Positions 1 to 10,564 are shown, counted from the first letter of the stretch. The stretch is 64,000 nt of DNA from Polynucleobacter sp. MWH-Spelu-300-X4 (GCF_018687515.1 NZ_CP061294.1:930001-994000), one strand, 5' to 3'. Notes: a model not told the origin generated them from the letters alone. Numbers and translations are program-made.

Positions 1-277
1 TATAAACTGCAACAGCTAACTGCTTTTTAGCATGATCTTGACCAATCACGTACTGATCTAGACTCGCTCGAATCTCATGGGGAGTCGGCAACCCGTCTCG
101 AGCATCTTCCTTGGGAGCATTTTTTGCCTCTTCAACTATGATGTCAGTACATAAGTCGATGCACTCATCGCAAATAAAGACTGATGGACCAGCAATTAGC
201 TTCTTTACCTCATGCTGGCTTTTGCCACAGAAGGAGCAATAAAGAGGCTTCTCACTTGAAGTAGTCGTATCACTCAT
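1..277 (-). CDS. clpX: ATP-dependent Clp protease ATP-binding subunit ClpX, N-terminal part (cut by window edge)
   Basis: ClpX is the AAA+ unfoldase that recognises substrates and feeds them to ClpP. Only the first 92 codons are inside the window, read from the ATG ending at 277. The N-terminal zinc-binding domain is clear: Cys14, Cys17, Cys36 and Cys39 form the C4 site, and residues 66-80 ([16 protein letters not shown]) are the usual linker into the AAA+ domain. The gene lies 12 nt downstream of clpP on the same strand, giving the classic tig-clpP-clpX order. The Walker motifs are outside the window, so completeness cannot be judged. Confidence 0.97.
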   Translation of the reverse strand, partial: MSDTTTSSEKPLYCSFCGKSQHEVKKLIAGPSVFICDECIDLCTDIIVEEAKNAPKEDARDGLPTPHEIRASLDQYVIGQDHAKKQLAVAVY

Positions 278-289
278 AACTAATTAGTC

Positions 290-913
290 TTATCGCTTTT
301 CAATAACCTGATCAATCAAGCCATATTCTTTAGCCTGATCGGCAGACATAAAATTATCACGATCAGTATCTTTCGCAATAGTCTCAATGGTTTGCCCTGT
401 ACGATCTGACAACACTTTATTTAAACGCTCACGCAAATAAAGAATCTCACGCGCCTGAATTTCAATATCAGAAGCCTGACCACGGGCACCACCTAAAGGC
501 TGATGAATCATTACTCGGGAATTAGGCAACGAAAAACGTTTACCTTTTGCACCTGCAGCCAACAAGAAAGCTCCCATACTAGCAGCCATACCCATACATA
601 AAGTACTTACATCAGGTTTGATAAATTGCATGGTGTCGTAAATAGCTAAACCAGCAGATACTGAACCGCCAGGAGAATTGATATATAAAGAGATATCCTT
701 CTCGGGATTTTCACTCTCCAAGAAAAGTAACTGCGCAATCACCAAATTAGCAGTTTGGTCATTTACTTCCCCAACCAAAAAAACAACACGTTCTTTCAAT
801 AAACGTGAATAAATATCATAAGCACGCTCACCTCGCCCAGAAGTTTCAATCACCATAGGCACCATGCCTAAAGCTTGAGTATCAAGAGCATGATCAAATG
901 TGTTGCTGTTCAT
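290..913 (-). CDS. clpP: ATP-dependent Clp protease proteolytic subunit ClpP
   Basis: Serine protease subunit of the cytoplasmic ClpXP/ClpAP machine. I chose the ATG at 913 (207 aa, normal length) because GGAG lies just upstream. A longer frame to 943 adds ten residues without a good site. The catalytic triad is visible: Ser112 in GMAASMGAF, His137 in MIHQPLGG and Asp186 in the DTDRDNF segment. The N-terminal stretch before [10 protein letters not shown] is the usual short propeptide. It sits between tig and clpX on the same strand, 30 nt after tig, so the three are probably co-transcribed. Confidence 0.97.
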   Translation of the reverse strand: MNSNTFDHALDTQALGMVPMVIETSGRGERAYDIYSRLLKERVVFLVGEVNDQTANLVIAQLLFLESENPEKDISLYINSPGGSVSAGLAIYDTMQFIKPDVSTLCMGMAASMGAFLLAAGAKGKRFSLPNSRVMIHQPLGGARGQASDIEIQAREILYLRERLNKVLSDRTGQTIETIAKDTDRDNFMSADQAKEYGLIDQVIEKR

Positions 914-943
914 TATTTTTTCTCCAAGCGCTAATTTCAGCAC

Positions 944-2278
944 TTAATTTAATTGGCTCAACTCTTCAAACGTCACAGCTTTATCTGCAACTTTTGCTAA
1001 ACCATTCACATATGCCACCACATTATTTTCTAAAACAAGCGCTTCAACATCTGCCAAACGCTTAGGGTCACTGTAATACCAACGCATCACTTCCTTAGGA
1101 TCTTCATAGCTAGAAGATTGTTCTTCAATTTCCGCCTTAATTTGCTCTGGCTTTGCTTCCAAGGACTGTTGTTTAACAAGCTCATTCAAAATCAAACCTA
1201 ACTTCACACGCTGCTCAGCTTGAGCAGTAAACAACTCAGCAGGAATAGGCGCATCCTTAGCATTAGGAATACCACGAGCCGCTAAATCTTGACGCGCATT
1301 AGCAATTAAACGCTCTTGCTCTTGTGCAGCCAAACCTTTTGGCACATCTAGTTCACAAACCTTTGTTAATGCTTCCATTACTTGGCTTTTTAATAATGCC
1401 TGTGTACGGCGCTTTACTTCACGAGTCAGATTAGTACGAATTTCTTCGCGCATTTTGGCCACACCTTCAGCGACACCCAAAGATTTAGCAAAATCATCAT
1501 CGACAGTTGGTAAATGTGGCCACTCAACTTTCTTCATAGTAATTGTGAAGTCAGCTGTTTTACCCGCCACATCCTTGCCGTGATAGTCAGCAGGAAATGC
1601 CAATGGGAAAGTTTTAGATTCACCAGCTTTAAGACCTGTTGCTGCCGCCTCAAACTCAGGCAACATACGACCTTCACCCAAAATAAATGCGAAATTCTCG
1701 GCTTTACCGCCAGCAAACTCAATGCCATCAATTTTGCCCACAAAGTCAACAGTTACTTGATCGCCAGTTTGTGCAGCGGTGTTATCACCGCCATTACCAT
1801 GAGCGCCAGCATCTCCACGCACATGAAAATGAACACGTTGCTTACGCAAAATTTCCAATGTCTTATCAATCTCAACATCATTGACATCTGTTGTATAGCG
1901 CGTGATTTCCGCCTTTGTTAAATCTCCAACTTTGACCTCTGGGAAAACTTCAAATGTGGCGTCATAAACAACAGGGTCAGCAGCAATCTCACTCTTTGGC
2001 TCCAAACGTGGCTGACCTGCAATTTTTAAACCTTCTTTTTGGCTCAATTCATAAAACAAATTAGAGGCGTGATCAAATTGAGTTTCAAAATCAACTTGCA
2101 TTCCATACTGAGCCTCAACCATCTTCATTGGCACTTTACCTGGGCGGAAACCAGCCATCTTCACAGTCTTAGATAGTTTTTGTAAACGTGCTGCGCGAGC
2201 TTTTTCAGTATCAGCCTTTGGAAAGCTAAGAGTAATTTTTCGATCTAAATTGCCAAGGTTTTCAATTGTTACAGACAT
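944..2278 (-). CDS. tig: Trigger factor (ribosome-associated chaperone and prolyl isomerase)
   Basis: Trigger factor binds the ribosomal exit tunnel and shields nascent chains. The start at 2278 gives 444 aa beginning [20 protein letters not shown], the normal family N-terminus. The open frame continues 17 codons upstream, but that extension is not family-like. The ribosome-binding signature GFRPGKVP is present near residue 42. A central FKBP-type isomerase domain follows at about residues 155-250 ([14 protein letters not shown]), then the helical C-terminal chaperone domain. First gene of tig-clpP-clpX. Confidence 0.96.
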   Translation of the reverse strand: MSVTIENLGNLDRKITLSFPKADTEKARAARLQKLSKTVKMAGFRPGKVPMKMVEAQYGMQVDFETQFDHASNLFYELSQKEGLKIAGQPRLEPKSEIAADPVVYDATFEVFPEVKVGDLTKAEITRYTTDVNDVEIDKTLEILRKQRVHFHVRGDAGAHGNGGDNTAAQTGDQVTVDFVGKIDGIEFAGGKAENFAFILGEGRMLPEFEAAATGLKAGESKTFPLAFPADYHGKDVAGKTADFTITMKKVEWPHLPTVDDDFAKSLGVAEGVAKMREEIRTNLTREVKRRTQALLKSQVMEALTKVCELDVPKGLAAQEQERLIANARQDLAARGIPNAKDAPIPAELFTAQAEQRVKLGLILNELVKQQSLEAKPEQIKAEIEEQSSSYEDPKEVMRWYYSDPKRLADVEALVLENNVVAYVNGLAKVADKAVTFEELSQLN

Positions 2279-2442
2279 GCTGGGTATCCCGTTTAAGCTA
2301 ATAAAAATTTTGGTTCTGTTTAAAGACAAAAAAGCAAAGCTAGGTAGCTCTCTTTAGCCTTAATTACAAAAGCTCATTATTCTACATGAGTAACAAAAGA
2401 AAAAGTCTTTTTAGAACCTTCTAGCCTAGACAAATCATAGAC

Positions 2443-3900
2443 TTACTGAGGCAACTCAACTAAGAATGTTGTTCCAATCCCCTTTGTGCTTTCAAAGGAA
2501 ATTAGACCACCATGCCCTCGAACAACAGTTTGACTCAACCAAAGCCCCACCCCCATTCCAGCAGCTTTACTGGTTTTAAACAACTGGAAAATAGAATCTT
2601 TAATATCGCCTGACATCCCCTCGGCGTTATCTTCAACCTTTAATTGTGCGAAATTACCCCCTGACTTCAATGAAATTTTCATATTTTTCATAGATTTACC
2701 GGAGTCAACAAGAGCATCTAAGGCATTATTCAATAAGTTTAGAACAACCTGCTGAAGCTGAGTTGCATCACCACGAACCTGAATCTTTTCATCAATATCT
2801 AATTCGATATTAATGTTTACTTGCTTAGTCTTAACCCTTACCAAATCTAAGGTATCAATAACAAGCTGACTTAAATCAAAAGGTGCAAAATCTACCCCTT
2901 CTGGATTGGCGAACATATTGCGCAACTTTCTAATGATTTCAGATGCGCGTTTATTGTCTTTAATCACAGAATCAATAATTTCTTTAGCCCTTAACGGATC
3001 CATTTGCATCTGCTCAAATTGATGCTCCATCAACTGAGCATTTAACCTAATAGCACCCAAAGGTTGATTTAATTCATGGGCAAAACTAGCTGCTAGAGCG
3101 CCCATACCGGCAGACTTATTGCTAAGAATCAGCTGGCGAATCATCTCTTCTCGCTCATCAATTAATACTTGAAGCTTTTGGCCATATTCAGCTAAATAAT
3201 TAGATCGTGCCTCTGATTTGCTCAAATCAGATTGAACTTTCAAATTACTCTCCTCTTTAATGGCTAAAAATACTTGTAAAAAACCCATATTTGAAAGAGT
3301 AATCGCTAGAATTTGGCCAACAATCATTACCCCTTGGTCCCATGTGGCTCCATAAACATCAGGACTACCCCATCCCGCATAAATTGCAAAAGCTCGCTGC
3401 CCCAAAGTACTACAAAAAACAAAGCCAGCAATTGCAATTAATAAACCGCCGGTGTATCGATGTTTTTTATAAATTTGATACCCCACAACACCATAATCAA
3501 GACAACCGATAACCCAATATGAAAAATACAAAAGCATGACAACTGTTAGTGGATACCCAGCCTCATGAAGATAAGCGCTCCAAGCCATATATACAGTGGC
3601 ACAGACTAAATTGAAATAGTGATACTTTTTCTGAGGGGCATCAAGGTACATTCGCAACGCAAATAACCTACCCAAATTACCTACAACCATTAAAAATGGA
3701 GCTATGTAATAAAACAAAAACTCAGACACTAAACCATGATTTGCAGACAAAACAACTGAAAAACCACTTAAAACCCCAGAGCCTGCCCAAATATCAACTT
3801 GTAGATTTTTTTGCCCTCTCAACACCATCCAAATAGCGCCATGTAGAACAAAATAAACTACACAAATAATCAAAATACTGGTTTGTATATCAAGCTTCAT
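2443..3900 (-). CDS. Orphan membrane-bound sensor histidine kinase with a multi-helix N-terminal sensor
   Basis: A 485-aa hybrid of a membrane sensor (about seven hydrophobic segments in residues 8-215), a short coiled coil (215-260) and a histidine kinase core. The phosphoacceptor is His275 in SFAHELNQPLGAI, followed by the N box (QVVLNLLNNALDAL), a slightly unusual G1 box (DNAEGM rather than DNGxG) and the G2 box (GMGVGLWLSQTVV). HELNQPL is typical of HPK4-type kinases such as DctB/FixL. No response regulator gene is adjacent, so its partner is unknown. The start ATG at 3900 has no strong ribosome-binding site. The ligand cannot be told from sequence. Confidence 0.85.
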   Translation of the reverse strand: MKLDIQTSILIICVVYFVLHGAIWMVLRGQKNLQVDIWAGSGVLSGFSVVLSANHGLVSEFLFYYIAPFLMVVGNLGRLFALRMYLDAPQKKYHYFNLVCATVYMAWSAYLHEAGYPLTVVMLLYFSYWVIGCLDYGVVGYQIYKKHRYTGGLLIAIAGFVFCSTLGQRAFAIYAGWGSPDVYGATWDQGVMIVGQILAITLSNMGFLQVFLAIKEESNLKVQSDLSKSEARSNYLAEYGQKLQVLIDEREEMIRQLILSNKSAGMGALAASFAHELNQPLGAIRLNAQLMEHQFEQMQMDPLRAKEIIDSVIKDNKRASEIIRKLRNMFANPEGVDFAPFDLSQLVIDTLDLVRVKTKQVNINIELDIDEKIQVRGDATQLQQVVLNLLNNALDALVDSGKSMKNMKISLKSGGNFAQLKVEDNAEGMSGDIKDSIFQLFKTSKAAGMGVGLWLSQTVVRGHGGLISFESTKGIGTTFLVELPQ

Positions 3901-4024
3901 ATGAAATATATTTTTAAACGACTTGGAATTGATACATACTAAAAAATAAAATAGTGAGCCACAAGATTAATTAACACATACAACGTATCATTCTTTAATT
4001 AATACTGATTAACAGAAGGCATCT

Positions 4025-4459
4025 ATGAATATATGGCAAGAATTTCGCGCCTTTGCAGTTAGAGGCAATGTGGTTGACCTAGCAGTTGGTGTAATTGTTG
4101 GTGGTGCTTTTGGCAAAATAGTCGACTCCCTCGTTGGCGATGTTGTCATGCCCATTGTTGCATGGCTTATTGGCGGAAAATTAGATTTCTCCAACTTATT
4201 CATTATTCTAGGGGATGCTCCTGAACATATTCCTAGAAATTTAGATGCCTTAAGAAAAGCAGGAGTGCCTTTATTCGCATACGGCAATTTCTTAACTATT
4301 ACCCTTAACTTTATAATCTTGGCATTCATAATTTTCCAAATGGTGAAAATTATTAATCGAATTAAACTTCAAGACGAAGCTAAAACAATTGCGGAACCTT
4401 CACCAACACCAGAAGATATTCAATTACTTAGAGAAATCAGAGATAGCTTAAAAAAATAA
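4025..4459 (+). CDS. mscL: Large-conductance mechanosensitive channel MscL
   Basis: Inner-membrane pentameric channel that opens under extreme tension and releases solutes during hypo-osmotic shock. The 144-aa product starts with the amphipathic S1 helix ([15 protein letters not shown]), then TM1 ([18 protein letters not shown]), a periplasmic loop, TM2 ([20 protein letters not shown]) and a charged C-terminal helix bundle. GAAGG lies upstream of the ATG. It is divergent from the histidine kinase and 9 nt ahead of the FKBP gene, with which it is probably co-transcribed. Confidence 0.97.
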   Translation: MNIWQEFRAFAVRGNVVDLAVGVIVGGAFGKIVDSLVGDVVMPIVAWLIGGKLDFSNLFIILGDAPEHIPRNLDALRKAGVPLFAYGNFLTITLNFIILAFIIFQMVKIINRIKLQDEAKTIAEPSPTPEDIQLLREIRDSLKK

Positions 4460-4468
4460 GGAATTAAG

Positions 4469-4816
4469 ATGATTACAACACCATCAGGTTTACAGTATGA
4501 AGACACCATCACTGGCTCAGGAGAAGAAGCCAAAAAAGGTAACTATGTCTCCGTTCACTACACAGGTTGGTTATATGAGAATGGTCAGGTTGGTCAAAAA
4601 TTTGACTCAAGCAAAGACCGCAATGATCCGTTTGAGTTTCCATTAGGAGGCGGCATGGTTATCAAAGGCTGGGATGAAGGCGTCCAAGGCATGAAAATTG
4701 GTGGCACACGTCGCTTAATTATTCCTGCTGAATTAGGGTATGGTGCCTATGGTGCCGGCGGCGTTATTCCACCCAATGCAACTCTACTATTCGAAGTGGA
4801 GCTCTTAGGAGTTTAA
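4469..4816 (+). CDS. FKBP-type peptidyl-prolyl cis-trans isomerase
   Basis: A 115-aa single-domain cytoplasmic FKBP with no signal peptide. The core motifs are present: VSVHYTGWL, FDSSKDR, FPLGGGMVIKGWDEGVQGMKIGG, RRLIIPAELGYG and VIPPNATLLFEVELL. It catalyses proline isomerisation during folding; the specific client is unknown. It follows mscL closely and ends before a bidirectional terminator that separates it from convergent ispF. AAGGA lies upstream of the ATG. Confidence 0.95.
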   Translation: MITTPSGLQYEDTITGSGEEAKKGNYVSVHYTGWLYENGQVGQKFDSSKDRNDPFEFPLGGGMVIKGWDEGVQGMKIGGTRRLIIPAELGYGAYGAGGVIPPNATLLFEVELLGV

Positions 4817-4830
4817 GTTACTTAAGAAAT

Positions 4831-4870
4831 AAAAAAACGCTTGCAGATTATTAATCACAAGCGTTTTTTA
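4831..4870. terminator. Bidirectional rho-independent terminator between FKBP gene and ispF
   Basis: Perfect 12-bp inverted repeat AAAAAACGCTTG / CAAGCGTTTTTT at 4832-4843 and 4858-4869 with a 14-nt loop. It gives a T-run on both strands and fits two converging transcripts. Confidence 0.9.
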
Positions 4871-4872
4871 TT

Positions 4873-5373
4873 CTAATCTTTGTGTATTAAGGCAATGGCA
4901 TGCACAGCAATGCCTTCACCACGACCTAAATGACCTAAACCTTCATTTGTTTTAGCTTTAATATTCACATGACTCGCTGAAATACCAAGATCGCTAGCAA
5001 TATTTTTAATCATCTCTGGAATATAGGGTGCCATCTTCGGTGACTGACAAATAATCGTCGCATCCACATTACCCACCTGATACCCAGCGGCTTGAATTAA
5101 GGCCACTGTCCCCCTCAACAAAACACGGCTATCTGCACCTTTATAACGCTCATCAGTATCAGGAAAATGGCGTCCAATATCTCCTAAAGCTGCAGCTCCT
5201 AATAAAGCATCAGTTAATGCATGCAATAAAGCATCTGCATCAGAGTGTCCTAATAATCCATGGGTATGGGGAATATGCACACCGCCCAAAATTAAATTTC
5301 CAGATGGCACCAATGCATGCAAGTCATAACCCTGACCTACGCGAAATGGTATCGATGAATGCGCTGTTGTCAT
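4873..5373 (-). CDS. ispF: 2-C-methyl-D-erythritol 2,4-cyclodiphosphate synthase
   Basis: Fifth step of the non-mevalonate (MEP) isoprenoid pathway: converts the CDP-methylerythritol phosphate intermediate to the cyclodiphosphate with release of CMP. The 166-aa product has the metal-binding GQGYDLH motif near residue 15, the [18 protein letters not shown] segment, and the C-terminal [17 protein letters not shown] signature. Its ATG overlaps the TGA of ispD by 4 nt, so the two are translationally coupled. Confidence 0.97.
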   Translation of the reverse strand: MTTAHSSIPFRVGQGYDLHALVPSGNLILGGVHIPHTHGLLGHSDADALLHALTDALLGAAALGDIGRHFPDTDERYKGADSRVLLRGTVALIQAAGYQVGNVDATIICQSPKMAPYIPEMIKNIASDLGISASHVNIKAKTNEGLGHLGRGEGIAVHAIALIHKD

Positions 5374-6104
5374 GATATTTTTTTTAAATTAAGCAAGTCA
5401 TTCATTAAAGCCCAGTCTTGTGGATATGTCACCTTTAAATTACGCCACTCCCCAGGAACTAATAAAGGCTCAAACCCAGCTTGCTCCATAGCACTCGCTT
5501 CATCAGTTACATTTGAATGCCTCACAATAGCATCATCTAAAGCCCTCTTCAGGGCTTGGATACGGAACATTTGAGGTGTTTGCGCCAACCATAAGCCATC
5601 TCTTGGCAAAGTTTTAGCTATGCAATTAGTTGTTTTATCTGAAACCATCTTTAAAGTATCGGCTAAAGGCATCGCTAATATGCCCCCGGAAACATTCACG
5701 TCTTTTGTAACTACTGCAATTAAACGTCTCGCTGCCTCGACCGTTAAACCAGGTCTAGCTGCATCATGAACCAAGACCCAATCATTACCAGAAATACCTG
5801 TTTCAAGCATCGCACTCAAAGTATTTAAAACTGTCTGGTGGCGTGTAGCCCCGCCTGTTTCTTTAATACGAAGCCGTTCTTCATCCGGCCACATATCTTT
5901 CGAAAAGCCTTTAGCTTCAGCAGAAACTCCCACCCAAACCGTTTTGATTTCAGGCATCTGTAAAAAAGTACGTATTGAATGTAAGGCCATGGGCTGACCG
6001 GCCAACTCTTCGAACTGCTTGGGCACATTCAAGCCCATGCGTGAGCCACTGCCAGCACATGGAATTAATACATGGAGAGAATTAGGTATTTGTACTGAAT
6101 TCAT
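5370..6104 (-). CDS. ispD: 2-C-methyl-D-erythritol 4-phosphate cytidylyltransferase
   Basis: Third step of the MEP pathway: transfers CMP from CTP to methylerythritol phosphate. The 244-aa nucleotidyltransferase carries the N-terminal CTP-binding loop [17 protein letters not shown] and [10 protein letters not shown] with the metal-binding Asp. It is divergent from mfd with only 25 bp between start codons, and overlaps ispF by 4 nt downstream. Length is normal. Confidence 0.96.
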   Translation of the reverse strand: MNSVQIPNSLHVLIPCAGSGSRMGLNVPKQFEELAGQPMALHSIRTFLQMPEIKTVWVGVSAEAKGFSKDMWPDEERLRIKETGGATRHQTVLNTLSAMLETGISGNDWVLVHDAARPGLTVEAARRLIAVVTKDVNVSGGILAMPLADTLKMVSDKTTNCIAKTLPRDGLWLAQTPQMFRIQALKRALDDAIVRHSNVTDEASAMEQAGFEPLLVPGEWRNLKVTYPQDWALMNDLLNLKKIS

Positions 6105-6114
6105 ATCGCAATTC

Positions 6115-6120
6115 TATAAT
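6115..6120 (+). promoter_or_regulatory. Candidate -10 element of the mfd promoter
   Basis: A perfect TATAAT lies 9 bp before the mfd ATG, with a weak TTGTAC -35 at 6090-6095 (19-bp spacing). If used, transcription would start within about 4 nt of the ATG, giving a nearly leaderless mRNA. Inference only. Confidence 0.4.
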
Positions 6121-6129
6121 GTCTAGCTT

Positions 6130-9100
6130 ATGCAGAAGTTATCGGCTGATTTACAAGCCCCATTAAGTTCGGTGACTTGGTCACCCCCCCTACCTGGACC
6201 GCGGGAGGGGCAACGTTTAACTATTTCAAACCTGATTGGCTCTGCTGATGCTGCGGTCATTGCGCAGCAAGCCTTACACCATCGAAAAGCATTTTCGGTC
6301 ATGGTTATTATTTGCGCAAATGCATTAGATGCCTCTCGCCTACAAGAAGAAATTCCCGCATTTGCCCCTAATTTATCAGTACGATTATTGCCCGACTGGG
6401 AAATTCTTCCTTATGATGCCTTCTCACCCCACCAGGACCTTGTTTCCGAACGCCTGGCCACCCTGCATGAGTTACTAATTGGCGCTTGCGATATTGTCCT
6501 TATTCCAGTTACAACAGCCCTTCAAAAATTAGGTCCTCCCAGCTTTCTAGCGGCTCACACTTTCTTTTTTAAGAAAGGCGATAAATTAGATGAGAAAGCT
6601 TTACGTCTTCAATTACAACAAGCGGGCTATGACCCAGTTAGCGCTGTTGTAAGACCAGGAGAATATAGTCTACGTGGTGGCCTAATCGATTTATTTCCAA
6701 TGGGCTCCGCCCTACCTTATCGCATTGATTTATTTGGGGACGAAATCGATCAAATTAGATCATTTGACCCAGATAGCCAAAGAAGTCTTTATCCAGTCCA
6801 AGAAGTTCGCCTGTTACCAGGTCACGAGTTTCCAATGGATGAGGCGGCTCGCACAGCTTTTCGCAGTCGTTGGCGTGAGGTCTTTGAGGGAGACCCCAGT
6901 CGATGTAGCATCTACAAAGATATAGGAACAGGTATCCCGAGTGCTGGCATTGAATCCTATTTACCCTTATTTTTTGATAATACCTCTACCGTTTTTGATT
7001 ATTTACCCAAAGAAAAAGGGGCCGTTTGGATGGGTATTCATGGCGACCTAGAAATTCAAATTAGAGGCTTTTGGCAAGATACACAACAACGTTATAACTT
7101 CCTTAGCCATGACTCTTCTAGACCTGTTTTAGAGCCCAAACAGCTCTACCTACAGCTTGATGAATTATTTACTTTATTAAAACCATACGCACGACTGGCC
7201 CTTGAAAAACACACTCAGAATATTGATGGTTCTGATAATGAGTTAGATACTCGATTTTTACCTTTGCCAAACATCTCCATCAATCGCAAAGAACAAGATC
7301 CCATATCAAAACTTAGGCAACTTACCCAAACAAGCCCTTATCAATTACTCATTAGCGCTGATAGTCCAGGCAGACGCGAAACCATCCGTCAGCTGCTAGA
7401 AGAAAATGGTCTAAAAATACAGGTATCAGATAGCCTAAGTGACTTTTTAAACAGTCAAACATCTTTAGGAATCACCCATAGTGCTATACATGATGGCTTT
7501 GTATCTAAAGCTGCACAAATTGCCATCATTACTGAGTCAGAATTATTTGCAGCAAGTGCTAGAACACGCCGCAAAGGTAAGGACAAAGAAGCTAGCAATG
7601 TAGATACGCTTGTTCGAGACCTTTCTGAGCTAAAAGTTGGAGACCCAGTGGTTCACGCAGAACATGGTATTGGTCGATACCAGGGTCTCATTCTGCTAGA
7701 CGTTGGTAATGGCGAAGAGGAATTTCTACATCTCCTTTATGCCCATGCTGCAACTTTATATGTACCTGTCCAGCAACTACAGCTTATTTCTCGTTATGCA
7801 GGAGCTGACCCTGATAGCGCCCCACTCCATCAATTAGGATCAGGTCAATGGGAGAAAGCCAAACGTAAAGCGGCTCAACAAATTAGAGACACAGCAGCAG
7901 AATTGCTTAACCTCTATGCAGCTAGAGCATTACGTCAAGGCCATGCATTTGAATTCTCTGCTCATGACTATGAAGCATTTTCCGAAAGTTTTGGCTTTGA
8001 AGAAACTGCAGACCAACAAGCAGCTATTGCAGCTGTGATTCAAGATATGACAAGTGGCAAACCAATGGATCGATTGGTTTGCGGTGATGTTGGCTTTGGC
8101 AAAACTGAAGTGGCTTTACGTGCAAGCTTCTTAGCCGTTATGGGCGGCAAACAAGTGGCCATCTTAGCCCCTACAACATTACTTGCAGAACAGCATGCTG
8201 AAACTTGGAAAAGCCGTTTTGCTGATTGGCCAGTAAAAATCGTTGAGCTTTCTCGATTTAAGACAACCAAAGAAATCAATGCTGCTTTAGATGCCATGGC
8301 TAGAGGTGAAGCAGATATTGTTATTGGCACCCACAAACTTTTTTCAGCAGACGTTAAATTCCCACGACTAGGGCTCGTGATCATTGACGAAGAGCATCGT
8401 TTTGGTGTGCGCCAAAAAGAGGCTCTCAAAACATTGCGGGCTGAAGTGGATATATTAACCTTAACCGCAACCCCAATCCCTAGAACATTGGGCATGGCGC
8501 TTGAAGGTCTGCGTGATTTTTCAGTCATAGCTACAGCTCCACAAAAACGCCTCGCCATTAAAACATTCGTACGACGCGAAAGTGACGGCATCATCAGAGA
8601 GGCAGTACTTCGTGAGATTAAACGTGGCGGACAAGTCTACTTCCTGCATAACGAAGTTGATACCATTGAAAACAGGAAACAATCTCTAGAAAAGCTATTA
8701 CCTGAAGCTCGCATTGTTGTCGCCCATGGTCAAATGCATGAAAGAGACTTAGAGCGAGTGATGCGTGACTTCGTAACACAACGCGCAAACATATTACTGT
8801 GTACAACCATTATTGAAACAGGCATTGATGTGCCAACCGCTAATACCATCATCATGCACCGCGCCGACAAGTTTGGTTTAGCCCAACTTCATCAACTACG
8901 TGGGCGCGTTGGACGCTCACATCATCAGGCCTACGCCTACTTAACCGTACCCGACCCTGATGCATTAACTAAACAGGCCAAATTACGTCTCGAAGCTATT
9001 CAAGCAATGGAAGAACTTGGCTCTGGTTTCTATTTAGCTATGCACGATCTAGAAATTCGTGGAGCTGGGGAAGTTTTGGGAGACAAACAGTCTGGAGACA

Positions 9101-9666
9101 TCTCTGAAATTGGCTTTCAACTCTATACAGAAATGCTCAACAAGGCTGTTAAGTCTCTTAAGAGCGGGAAAGAGCCTGACTTAATGGCGCCAATGGAAAT
9201 CATTACGGATATCACCCTAGGAGTTCCGGCGCTACTCACCAATGATTACTGCCCAGATGTTCACGAGCGGCTATCACTATACAAACGCTTAGCGAGCGTT
9301 GAAAGCCATGAAAAATTAATTGAAATTAGAGAAGAATTGGTTGATCGCTTTGGTGAATTACCAGAGCAAGCGCAATCTCTATTCGAAACTCACCGCCTAC
9401 GTTTAAACATGGCTCGTTTAGGCATCAAGAAAATTGACGCAAATCCAGTTCAGATTACTATTCAATTCATTCCTAACCCACCTATTGACCCAATTAAAAT
9501 TATCCAATTAGTACAAACCAATAAACGAGTGCAATTGAATGGTCAAGATAAGCTCAAAATATTGCCATCTGATAAAGAAGCATTTATTAGTCTAGCCCAA
9601 CGACTAGAAGCAATTCGTTACCTATTTAAGCACTTAGGCGATACTATCGCTAAAGACCCAACATAA
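6130..9666 (+). CDS. mfd: Transcription-repair coupling factor Mfd
   Basis: Displaces RNA polymerase stalled at lesions and recruits UvrA for nucleotide excision repair. The 1178-aa product has full length and the expected order: UvrB-like N-terminal module, the CarD-like RNA polymerase interaction domain (VGDPVVHAEHGIGRYQGL, about residue 505), then the RecG-like translocase with Walker A GDVGFGKTE (about 652), DEEH box (about 753), the LRGRVGRSHHQA motif (about 922), and the TRCF C-terminal domain. No ribosome-binding site is visible ahead of the ATG. serB follows after 8 nt. Confidence 0.98.
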   Translation: MQKLSADLQAPLSSVTWSPPLPGPREGQRLTISNLIGSADAAVIAQQALHHRKAFSVMVIICANALDASRLQEEIPAFAPNLSVRLLPDWEILPYDAFSPHQDLVSERLATLHELLIGACDIVLIPVTTALQKLGPPSFLAAHTFFFKKGDKLDEKALRLQLQQAGYDPVSAVVRPGEYSLRGGLIDLFPMGSALPYRIDLFGDEIDQIRSFDPDSQRSLYPVQEVRLLPGHEFPMDEAARTAFRSRWREVFEGDPSRCSIYKDIGTGIPSAGIESYLPLFFDNTSTVFDYLPKEKGAVWMGIHGDLEIQIRGFWQDTQQRYNFLSHDSSRPVLEPKQLYLQLDELFTLLKPYARLALEKHTQNIDGSDNELDTRFLPLPNISINRKEQDPISKLRQLTQTSPYQLLISADSPGRRETIRQLLEENGLKIQVSDSLSDFLNSQTSLGITHSAIHDGFVSKAAQIAIITESELFAASARTRRKGKDKEASNVDTLVRDLSELKVGDPVVHAEHGIGRYQGLILLDVGNGEEEFLHLLYAHAATLYVPVQQLQLISRYAGADPDSAPLHQLGSGQWEKAKRKAAQQIRDTAAELLNLYAARALRQGHAFEFSAHDYEAFSESFGFEETADQQAAIAAVIQDMTSGKPMDRLVCGDVGFGKTEVALRASFLAVMGGKQVAILAPTTLLAEQHAETWKSRFADWPVKIVELSRFKTTKEINAALDAMARGEADIVIGTHKLFSADVKFPRLGLVIIDEEHRFGVRQKEALKTLRAEVDILTLTATPIPRTLGMALEGLRDFSVIATAPQKRLAIKTFVRRESDGIIREAVLREIKRGGQVYFLHNEVDTIENRKQSLEKLLPEARIVVAHGQMHERDLERVMRDFVTQRANILLCTTIIETGIDVPTANTIIMHRADKFGLAQLHQLRGRVGRSHHQAYAYLTVPDPDALTKQAKLRLEAIQAMEELGSGFYLAMHDLEIRGAGEVLGDKQSGDISEIGFQLYTEMLNKAVKSLKSGKEPDLMAPMEIITDITLGVPALLTNDYCPDVHERLSLYKRLASVESHEKLIEIREELVDRFGELPEQAQSLFETHRLRLNMARLGIKKIDANPVQITIQFIPNPPIDPIKIIQLVQTNKRVQLNGQDKLKILPSDKEAFISLAQRLEAIRYLFKHLGDTIAKDPT

Positions 9667-9674
9667 GAGTTGAT

Positions 9675-10523
9675 ATGCAAATAGCCCTTTTTCACAAGAC
9701 AAATATCCAGGAATCTTTGATTCGTGAAATTGAAAAATCTCACGCTGTTAAAGCTATTAACCAAAAAACGCCTAAAACAACCTTAATTGAGTTAAATGAA
9801 ACTCTCAATATGACTCAAAGAGCTCATTTACGTCATTTGGGTGTTCTGCATGAAACTGATTTGGGATTTATACCCAAACATTTTCATTCATCACTGATCA
9901 AAGTTCTCGCAATGGATATGGATTCAACCATTATCAATATTGAATGTATTGATGAAATTGCTGACGCCGTTGGTAGAAAAAAAGAAGTTTCTGAAATTAC
10001 AGAAGCTGCTATGCGCGGTGAAATTAAAGATTTTAGCGAAAGCTTACGCCGACGAGTAGCTCTACTGAAAGGGGCCCCTGCATCAGCACTTGAAAAAGTT
10101 TTCAATGAGCGCCTCCGATTAAATGAAGGTGCTAAAGAGTTAATTGCAAAAGCCCATCAAAAAGGTATTTATACCCTCCTTGTATCAGGTGGATTTACTT
10201 TCTTCACGGAAAAACTTCAAAAAGAGCTAAATCTTTCAGAAACTCACGCAAATCAATTGGAAATCGTTGATGGAAAATTAACAGGTAAAGTTGTTGGCAA
10301 TATTGTTGATGGGGTAGCAAAAGCTGCTTATGTTGAGGCTTGTTGCATTAAGTTAGGCACTAATAAACATGCAGCTGTAACCATGGGTGATGGTTCTAAT
10401 GATCTACAGATGATGCATGGTGCCGGTCTGTCGATTGGCTATAAAGCAAAACCTGTCGTGAAAGATCAGGCAGATATTGCTTTTGACCATGTTGATTTAG
10501 ATGCCTGGTTAGATTTACTATAA
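9675..10523 (+). CDS. serB: Phosphoserine phosphatase SerB
   Basis: Last step of serine biosynthesis: hydrolyses O-phosphoserine. HAD-family enzyme of 282 aa. The catalytic motif MDMDSTIINIECIDEIAD gives nucleophile Asp81 and acid Asp83. Later motifs are VSGGFTFF (motif II), a conserved Lys and GDGSNDLQMM (motif IV). The N-terminal 75 residues are shorter than the E. coli ACT-like extension. It directly follows mfd and is closed by a terminator. Confidence 0.95.
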   Translation: MQIALFHKTNIQESLIREIEKSHAVKAINQKTPKTTLIELNETLNMTQRAHLRHLGVLHETDLGFIPKHFHSSLIKVLAMDMDSTIINIECIDEIADAVGRKKEVSEITEAAMRGEIKDFSESLRRRVALLKGAPASALEKVFNERLRLNEGAKELIAKAHQKGIYTLLVSGGFTFFTEKLQKELNLSETHANQLEIVDGKLTGKVVGNIVDGVAKAAYVEACCIKLGTNKHAAVTMGDGSNDLQMMHGAGLSIGYKAKPVVKDQADIAFDHVDLDAWLDLL

Positions 10524-10564
10524 ACAGGTAATAGCCACCTACGGCTAACACTCGAAGGTGAAAT

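Noticed and set aside
1514-1921. 135-codon frame on the plus strand inside tig
   Set aside because: Antisense shadow of a well-conserved gene; product is Cys/His/Thr-rich with no domain and no ribosome-binding site.
4009-4329. 106-codon minus-strand frame over mscL
   Set aside because: Complete overlap with mscL and no family resemblance.
8040-8594. 184-codon minus-strand frame inside mfd
   Set aside because: Shadow of the translocase domain; Ser/Arg-rich low-quality sequence and no support outside mfd.
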